From a virus: a stretch of DNA of 64,000 bases. This document shows, piece by piece, positions 59,362 through 64,000 of the stretch. A program made the translations under genes and the position numbers. The stretch spans positions 1-64,000 of the IMG/VR virus record IMGVR_UViG_3300005530_000004; one strand, 5' to 3'. A model generated the notes under the pieces. The model saw only the letters and a list, made by a program, of their open reading frames with translations, did no database searches and had not been told where the DNA came from. Numbering within the stretch: the stretch's first letter is position 1; each line of letters opens with the position of its first letter.

Positions 59362-60075
59362 ATGTTGTATTTTAAGAAAAATAACGATCTTAGAGTTGTT
59401 TTTTCTGATAAGCATTATCGAGGAGAAGCAATTGAAGCTCTGCAAGCTATGTGCAATACCTTACGATCAAAGTTGGGTACTAGGACTAATTATCCTGTTG
59501 TAGATAGCTGTGCAACAGAAATACCCATTATTTTAATTAGAGAGGATGATTTTGAAACTCGAATTCTACTATTTGAATTAGGTGTTAGGGTAGATCAAGA
59601 TGGTAGTAAATATTCTGCGGCACTACTTGAACAAGGGATTAATAAACCTGTAGATAAATCACACCATAATTCGCTTGCGCAATATGTAAAAGATGCTTGC
59701 AGAACTGAGTGTGAATATACCGATGGATTAAAGTCGCGAGTTATAGCAAAAATTGATTTACTTCATGGTGCAATTGGACTTTGTACGGAGGTGGGTGAAC
59801 TGCAAGACCAAGTTAAACGACATATGTTTTATGGTAAACCATTAGATGTTGTAAACATTGAAGAAGAACTTGGCGATATAATGTGGTTTTGTGCCATAAT
59901 CTGCAAGTCGCTTGATTTGAGCTTAGATGTAATACTTCAGAAGAATATTGCTAAGCTAAGGGCTAGATATCCAGAGAAGTTTACGGAAGAAAAAGCAGAT
60001 ATGGCAAACCGTAATTTGAAAGAAGAGAGAAAGGTGCTGGAGAGAGAAAGGTGCTGGAAGACAGGAAGCATGTAA
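59362..60075 (+). CDS. MazG-like NTP pyrophosphohydrolase with N-terminal extension
   Basis: 237 aa. The C-terminal half carries the MazG motif: GLCTEVGELQDQVKR (~137-151) and NIEEELGDIMWFCAII (~165-180), then a typical end RYPEKF. The N-terminal ~110 residues are extra and unknown. It would clear aberrant nucleotides or lower (p)ppGpp. The 3' end contains a perfect 17-bp tandem duplication (60024-60057) that shifts the frame; the +1 frame then stays open and coding-like to 60205. Confidence 0.8.
   Translation: MLYFKKNNDLRVVFSDKHYRGEAIEALQAMCNTLRSKLGTRTNYPVVDSCATEIPIILIREDDFETRILLFELGVRVDQDGSKYSAALLEQGINKPVDKSHHNSLAQYVKDACRTECEYTDGLKSRVIAKIDLLHGAIGLCTEVGELQDQVKRHMFYGKPLDVVNIEEELGDIMWFCAIICKSLDLSLDVILQKNIAKLRARYPEKFTEEKADMANRNLKEERKVLERERCWKTGSM
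60024..60057 (+). repeat. 17-bp tandem duplication
   Basis: AGAGAGAAAGGTGCTGG twice, exact, inside the MazG-like gene. 17 is not a multiple of three. Confidence 0.9.
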
Positions 60076-60217
60076 AGATTCTTTAATTAAATCAATCAAG
60101 AAACAAATTAATAGCCAGGATATACCCATTGAAAGATCTGAATATGAATTGATGGTTCAAGAATTAGAAGGTGGCGTTTATGATAAAGAATTGCCGCTTG
60201 GTTAGGATTGATGTAGC
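60076..60217 (+). other. Orphan coding-like tail after MazG-like gene
   Basis: Frame +1 reads ...DSLIKSIKKQINSQDIPIE then YELMVQELEGGVYDKELPLG to TAG at 60203-60205, without a good own start. Looks like the lost C-terminus of the MazG-like protein. Confidence 0.45.
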
Positions 60218-60532
60218 ATGAAGAAAAGTAACACAAAAGATTACAAAAGTTATTTGTCTGATGAGGATTTGGATAAACTAGACTTAGGGAATTCAAATGA
60301 AGATTTATGTAGATTTAAAGAAGAATATCGCACACTTCGCAAAAACTTTATTAAGATTATCGGTAAGCTGCAAGGCCGTGTAGAGTTGGAGCGAGCAAAA
60401 GATATTGTTATGGACCATTTTAAATGTACTGCTGATGGAGCAATGAAACATTTATCTAAAGTTGCCAGTAGTAAAAATATAACAATCGAAGAAGTTGCTA
60501 AAATGATTGTTACATCGCTCTGCAAGGATTGA
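60218..60532 (+). CDS. ANTAR-domain protein (RNA-binding antiterminator)
   Basis: 104 aa. Residues ~47-102 match the ANTAR three-helix domain: LQGRVELERAKDIVMDHFKC, then ADGAMKHLSKVASSKNITIE and EVAKMIV, compared with the family pattern L..R..I..AK..LM......E.A...L...A......L..VA. The N-terminal ~45 residues are acidic and short, so no response-regulator receiver. ANTAR proteins bind paired small RNA hairpins and prevent termination; a phage version would control transcription elongation. Confidence 0.75.
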   Translation: MKKSNTKDYKSYLSDEDLDKLDLGNSNEDLCRFKEEYRTLRKNFIKIIGKLQGRVELERAKDIVMDHFKCTADGAMKHLSKVASSKNITIEEVAKMIVTSLCKD

Positions 60533-60542
60533 AGGATTAATT

Positions 60543-60758
60543 ATGAATATTGATGTACATGACTTAGGTAATAGTATTAGAGGGTTTTTGATAGGTAAGT
60601 ATGGAGATAAATTTGAAAGGTCTGAAACTGCTGGTAAACAAAATATTCTCTGTGCGAGCAATTATACACCGAAAAAATGTTCACACTGTTATGAAGTGCT
60701 TAAATCTACATTAAGTGTATTACTAGAAGATCTTGAAGAAGCTGTGCAGCATAATTGA
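60543..60758 (+). CDS. Hypothetical protein with CxxC, 71 aa
   Basis: ATG 60543 after AAGGATTGAAGGATTA. KKCSHCYEVL could be half of a zinc site; helical end. Not recognised. Confidence 0.5.
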   Translation: MNIDVHDLGNSIRGFLIGKYGDKFERSETAGKQNILCASNYTPKKCSHCYEVLKSTLSVLLEDLEEAVQHN

Positions 60759-60779
60759 AGAGTGGAGGAACAACTAGAT

Positions 60780-61478
60780 ATGAAAAGCGGACAATTTAAA
60801 GATTTAACTGGTAATAGATACGGATATTTAAAAGTAATAAGTTATCATGGAAGAATTAATAAACAAACATACTGGAACTGCAAGTGCCTTCTGTGTGGTA
60901 ATATAAATAAATATACCATTGCTAATTTAACCAGAGTTGATAGGAAGGCAATTAAATGCCTTCCTTGCTCCAGAAAATTACGCAGGAAGTACGATGATAT
61001 AATTAAAAGTGGTGAAGGAAGTAAAAGTAAAATATACGCAACATGGAGACATTATAGATCTAAGGGTATATTATGCAAAGAGTGGTCTGAGTCGTCTGAA
61101 TCTTTTAAAGAGTTTTATAGAGTTGTTGGAGATCCGCCGAAATACAAGGCTAATAGTAATGTTAAGGTTAAAAGATGGTATCTAATACGACTAGATAGAG
61201 ATAGGTTGATGGGATCAGATAATTTTTGTTGGACACATATTCCTGCGGCTGCGTTAAGACTTAAAGAAAACTGTAGGCGAGAGTTCTTTCATGGCGAGCT
61301 ATTAACTATATCTGAAATTGCAAAGAAACTTGGTGTATCAAAACAAGCACTGTATTTGAGATTGTCGAGATTGCCGAGATTGCAGACAGGTAAATCAGAT
61401 AAATCAGATAAATCAGATAAATCAGTGCAGGAGATTATTAAGTATTATGAGCAGAAAAAACAGCAGAAGCAGCAGTAA
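60780..61478 (+). CDS. Zinc-finger/HTH phage DNA-binding protein (homing-endonuclease-like)
   Basis: 232 aa from ATG 60780 (GTGGAGGA). N-terminal zinc site: WNCKCLLCGNINKYT and KCLPCSRK give four Cys. Middle: ATWRHYRSKGILCKEWSES, FKEFYRVVG and LIRLDRDRLMGSDNFCW, the layout of phage homing-type nucleases ('...W...F..F...G...L.R.D......NC.W'). C-terminal HTH ISEIAKKLGVSKQALYLRLS, then a SDK tandem repeat and Lys/Gln tail. Likely a site-specific DNA-binding protein, possibly with nuclease activity. Confidence 0.65.
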   Translation: MKSGQFKDLTGNRYGYLKVISYHGRINKQTYWNCKCLLCGNINKYTIANLTRVDRKAIKCLPCSRKLRRKYDDIIKSGEGSKSKIYATWRHYRSKGILCKEWSESSESFKEFYRVVGDPPKYKANSNVKVKRWYLIRLDRDRLMGSDNFCWTHIPAAALRLKENCRREFFHGELLTISEIAKKLGVSKQALYLRLSRLPRLQTGKSDKSDKSDKSVQEIIKYYEQKKQQKQQ

Positions 61479-61728
61479 AAACAAACTACCACGCGGCAAT
61501 TGGTCAAAAGATCTTTGGTATTCATATCAAAGCAAGAAAGATGACTTGATTGATATGATATTCACTAAAGCGGATAATTTAAGCATTTCAAATTATGAAC
61601 TTGCAAGGATTTCTGGATTGTCTTATAGTACAATACAGAAATTGGAGGATTACACTACACAACAACCATTCGATACAACTCTTTTTAAATTGTGCAACGC
61701 ATTAGATATTGAGGTTAAGTATATATGA
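61447..61728 (+). CDS. Cro/CI-type HTH transcriptional regulator
   Basis: 93 aa. SNYELARISGLSYSTIQKLE near 53-72 is a classic XRE helix-turn-helix, followed by FDTTLFKLCNALDIEV. The N-terminus is basic. Overlaps both neighbours. Probably regulates early genes. Confidence 0.8.
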   Translation: MSRKNSRSSSKNKLPRGNWSKDLWYSYQSKKDDLIDMIFTKADNLSISNYELARISGLSYSTIQKLEDYTTQQPFDTTLFKLCNALDIEVKYI

Positions 61729-62198
61729 GCAGTAATCTACATCCAGACTTTATTAATCATGGTCCAGATGGATATGTAACTACGCACGAATTCCATTACA
61801 CACCATTAAAATTTCCTGAAATCTCTTTAAATAAAATGGGTGCTATGACATATATTTGTCATGGTATGCCACCAGTATATTTAAAAAGTCCTGCTTATAG
61901 GCTGCAAGCTTTAAGAAGCTTGTGGATGGGAAAAGCTGGTGCATTAGCATTAGTTGTTGGAGAAGTGTGGAGAAAGGTGGAGAAAGGTGAAGTGACTGAT
62001 CTATTATGGACATTCAGTAACGACTGTGTAATTAATTGGACAAAACCTGGAGCAGTTAAAATTGATCGGAGACACTTTATTAAATTTCAAGTTATGACTG
62101 CACCAGAAGTATTCGCTGGGAGTACAAAAATAGAATTGGACGGAGAAGTTGCTTTAGCATATATTGTAGACAATACTAGGGGTACTGTTAGTAGGTAA
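61725..62198 (+). CDS. Hypothetical protein, 157 aa
   Basis: ATGA overlap with the HTH gene. Alpha/beta; HGPDGYVTTHEFHYTPLKFP, LRSLWMGKAGALALVVGEVW. No family recognised. Confidence 0.55.
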   Translation: MSSNLHPDFINHGPDGYVTTHEFHYTPLKFPEISLNKMGAMTYICHGMPPVYLKSPAYRLQALRSLWMGKAGALALVVGEVWRKVEKGEVTDLLWTFSNDCVINWTKPGAVKIDRRHFIKFQVMTAPEVFAGSTKIELDGEVALAYIVDNTRGTVSR

Positions 62199-62210
62199 GG
62201 ATAGAAGGTT

Positions 62211-62762
62211 ATGGACACTGAAATATTAAAAAGATTGTACATTGTTGAAGATCAAAGTAAATTCTATGAATATGGATTTTTTGCACCGGAATGTATTCCA
62301 GTTGAGGGCATATTAATATCTAGTGCTTTGACAAGAGAACAAGCTATTGAAGATTTACGTGAATTTACTTACCATGTATTAAACTATTCACTAGATGGAG
62401 CATCAAGATTAAAGAAATATTTTAGTGTTGATAGAAATGTTTATTTACTATGTAAAGAGTATCAAATTAGAGGTAAGAATATTCCTGTTCTAAGCGATAT
62501 GGAGGAATTTAAAAAGATAGTTGATAGACAGAAATTTGATGCCGGTGATGGTGAGAAACAAAATATTAAAAATCTTAAGGATCTTATTTATAGGTTGAGA
62601 TTTGTATTAGGTTTAACAAATACATTTGATACAGATATAATTGGTATAATTGATAGAAATATAACGGAGATTTGTGAGGTAACTGAAAAAGAGCTAAATA
62701 AATTGCTAGAAGAACAGAAAAGACAAATGTTATTCACTAGTGGAATATTTAGTAAAGGATAA
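62211..62762 (+). CDS. Hypothetical protein, 183 aa
   Basis: Charged alpha/beta protein (LTREQAIEDLREFTYHVLNY; VTEKELNKLLEEQKRQMLF). GAAGGTT ribosome site. Not recognised. Confidence 0.55.
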   Translation: MDTEILKRLYIVEDQSKFYEYGFFAPECIPVEGILISSALTREQAIEDLREFTYHVLNYSLDGASRLKKYFSVDRNVYLLCKEYQIRGKNIPVLSDMEEFKKIVDRQKFDAGDGEKQNIKNLKDLIYRLRFVLGLTNTFDTDIIGIIDRNITEICEVTEKELNKLLEEQKRQMLFTSGIFSKG

Positions 62763-62774
62763 AGGATAAAGAAT

Positions 62775-63116
62775 ATGGCATGTCCAACGTGCGATCATAC
62801 GATGCAGAATTTGGGTGTTGATAGTGGTGTTGATAAACATAAAAAAATATTCTGGTGCCCAAGATGTGGTACAATTAAAGAGGTGGTGAAAGATCACGAA
62901 CAAATTGAACAAACTATATGGTCAAGATTAATTATTAATGAAGTGAAATTTCAACCATTAGTTGAATGTGAAGAACCTCTTATCTGTAAAATATCTACGA
63001 GATTTATTGCTTATTTAAGTTATAATTCTGCCGGTAATAATACTGGTAATAAAAGTAATGTAAAATTAATGCTAGGTAATATAAAATTAGCATTAGAAGA
63101 AGTTAATAAAGAATGA
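62775..63116 (+). CDS. Zinc-ribbon protein, 113 aa
   Basis: N-terminal zinc ribbon: CPTC at 3-6 and CPRC near 30-33. The rest is helical. Possibly a small transcription or restart factor. Last gene before a strong terminator. Confidence 0.65.
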   Translation: MACPTCDHTMQNLGVDSGVDKHKKIFWCPRCGTIKEVVKDHEQIEQTIWSRLIINEVKFQPLVECEEPLICKISTRFIAYLSYNSAGNNTGNKSNVKLMLGNIKLALEEVNKE

Positions 63117-63169
63117 TTTAGCATATTATTAGTGTGATTTTGCCGGTTTTGCCCAGTCTCGGCCACCCG

Positions 63170-63217
63170 ATCTCGCCGCAAGTGTCTGCCAGCACAGCAC
63201 TTGCGGCGAGATTTTTT
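63170..63217 (+). terminator. Intrinsic terminator
   Basis: ATCTCGCCGCAAGTG (63170-63184) with CACTTGCGGCGAGAT (63198-63212), 15-bp perfect stem, followed by TTTTTT. Confidence 0.95.
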
Positions 63218-63388
63218 CGCTCACCCCTCGCTAGGCTGCAAGCTACTCTACGTACCTACGAGTTCTCTTTCTCTTGTTTTCCTCTCTTAGTAAGAGTAGT
63301 AGTAGTAAGTAAGTAATAATGTAAGTAAGTTAGTTGGAAAATTACTAGGTAGGTAGGTTACTTACCTGATCGCTCCCATATAAAGAGC

Positions 63389-63418
63389 TTGACAAGTGCT
63401 TGGCCGGTCTGCTATGCT
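63389..63418 (+). promoter_or_regulatory. Strong sigma70-like promoter
   Basis: TTGACA at 63389-63394, 18-bp spacer, TATGCT at 63413-63418, reading into the gene at 63525. Confidence 0.7.
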
Positions 63419-63524
63419 GGCCTAGGGTGGGCCGAGCGGGTCTAATAGGTAGACTAATGCTCAGTGTACGGGTGTACAGCCACATAATTTAATATAATTT
63501 TATTTTAATAGATTATAAATTATA

Positions 63525-64000
63525 ATGAACAAAGTAGAGGAATTATATTGCCAATTAAATATTATTCTTTCTGAATTAAAGAGAGAAGCTTCAAAACTAC
63601 CTTTCATTGAGTCTGAATTATTTTTAAGTAATTTAAGACTTTATATTTATAATTTAGGTGGTTTTATTTTACACAAAGATGAAGTGTTTATAAAAGTATT
63701 GGATTATAAAGAGAAATTTGAATTTGATGAATATCTTATATCTAATTATGGCAAGATATTTGATACTAGGGAGGGTGTATTATTAAATCTTACAGTTCCA
63801 GAGGAACGAAAATATACACTTATAAATTTAAGATATAAGGATAATAAAAAATATAAATTTGCATTAAGGAAAGTTCATCAATTGGTAGCTTTTAGCTTCA
63901 TGGATAAATTTGAAGAAATACCTCTTGTAAGACATTTGCATAGTTTAGACGGTGTCAGAGAAAGAAGAAAGAAGAGAAAAGTAGAGATAAATGAGTTTTG
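63525..64000 (+). CDS. NUMOD4/HNH-type endonuclease, 5' part (cut by window edge)
   Basis: ATG 63525, open to the right edge (158 codons). After a helical N-terminus, FDEYLISNYGKIFDTREGVL matches NUMOD4 (Y-x-[IV]-S-N-x-G), and KVHQLVAFSFMDKF then VRHLHSLD are the start of an HNH core (R/H..LV...F). Same family type as the gene at 14817. The catalytic end lies beyond the window. Confidence 0.7.
   Translation, partial: MNKVEELYCQLNIILSELKREASKLPFIESELFLSNLRLYIYNLGGFILHKDEVFIKVLDYKEKFEFDEYLISNYGKIFDTREGVLLNLTVPEERKYTLINLRYKDNKKYKFALRKVHQLVAFSFMDKFEEIPLVRHLHSLDGVRERRKKRKVEINEF

Larger units (their letters stand above)
63117..63524 (+). promoter_or_regulatory. Intergenic control region with terminator and promoter
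   Basis: About 400 bp, GC-rich at both ends. Holds an intrinsic terminator (63170-63217), short repeats AGTAGTAGTAAGTAAGT and GGTAGGTAGG, a strong promoter (63389-63418), and CCTAGG/GGGCCGAG motifs like the block at 32.5 kb. A short open frame at 63134-63316 runs through the terminator and is not accepted. Confidence 0.65.

Noticed and set aside
63134-63316. 60-aa open frame
   Set aside because: Runs through a perfect intrinsic terminator, no ribosome site, composition unlike coding DNA.
1-64000. Prophage integration genes, endolysin
   Set aside because: No integrase, excisionase, att core or recognisable lysozyme/amidase motif was found in any plausible gene; they may lie outside the window.

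Overview
The window is 64 kb of an AT-rich tailed-phage genome (Caudoviricetes, probably a siphovirus). By eye it is roughly one-third G+C. Every gene I accept reads left to right on the + strand, in tightly packed and often overlapping operons with AGGAG-type ribosome sites. I see no integrase, transposase, rRNA or host housekeeping gene, so this is either a free phage or the inside of a prophage. The host cannot be named: sigma70-like promoters and Shine-Dalgarno sites only say 'bacterium'.

Layout. 0-3 kb: small membrane and secreted proteins and a sigma factor. 3-32.4 kb: DNA packaging and virion genes. These are terminase large subunit, Mu-like portal, surface and fibre proteins with an embedded glycosyltransferase and methyltransferase, Mu gp36-like connector, Mu gpF-like minor head protein, protease/scaffold, decoration protein, lambda gpE-like major capsid protein, three proteins sharing a short HPRD tag, neck and tail-completion proteins, tail tube, frameshifted tail chaperone, tape measure and tail tip. 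A GC-rich palindromic block (32.4-32.65 kb) separates this from the replication module. 32.7-45.9 kb: SNF2 helicase, tRNA-Met/Ile(CAT), ssDNA-binding-like protein, tRNA-Leu(TAA), a primase fused to an MCM-like helicase, and family A DNA polymerase. 45.9-52.2 kb: an accessory zone of small genes separated by inverted repeats, palindromes, tandem repeats and four copies of one structured RNA element. 52.2-63.1 kb: ATP-dependent DNA ligase, Dam-type methylase, GNAT-like protein, a CsrA-like protein, VRR-NUC nuclease, ThyX, MazG-like hydrolase, an ANTAR protein and HTH/Zn proteins. 63.1-64 kb: a strong terminator, a strong promoter and the start of a NUMOD4/HNH-type gene cut by the window edge.

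How it fits together. The sigma factor just upstream of terminase is a candidate late-gene activator. ANTAR and CsrA-like proteins suggest RNA-level control. Polymerase, primase-helicase, ligase, ThyX and MazG form a self-sufficient replication and nucleotide set. The most unusual signals are the four-copy RNA element with compensating stem changes (49.2-51.9 kb), inverted-repeat-bounded one-gene cassettes (46.4-47.1 kb), a heptamer (CTGCAAG/CTTGCAG) present roughly sixty times in both orientations and all reading frames, HPRD-tagged candidate ejected proteins including one ADP-ribosyltransferase-like protein, and foreign GC-rich DNA inserted inside genes. All identifications come from reading motifs; no database search was run.
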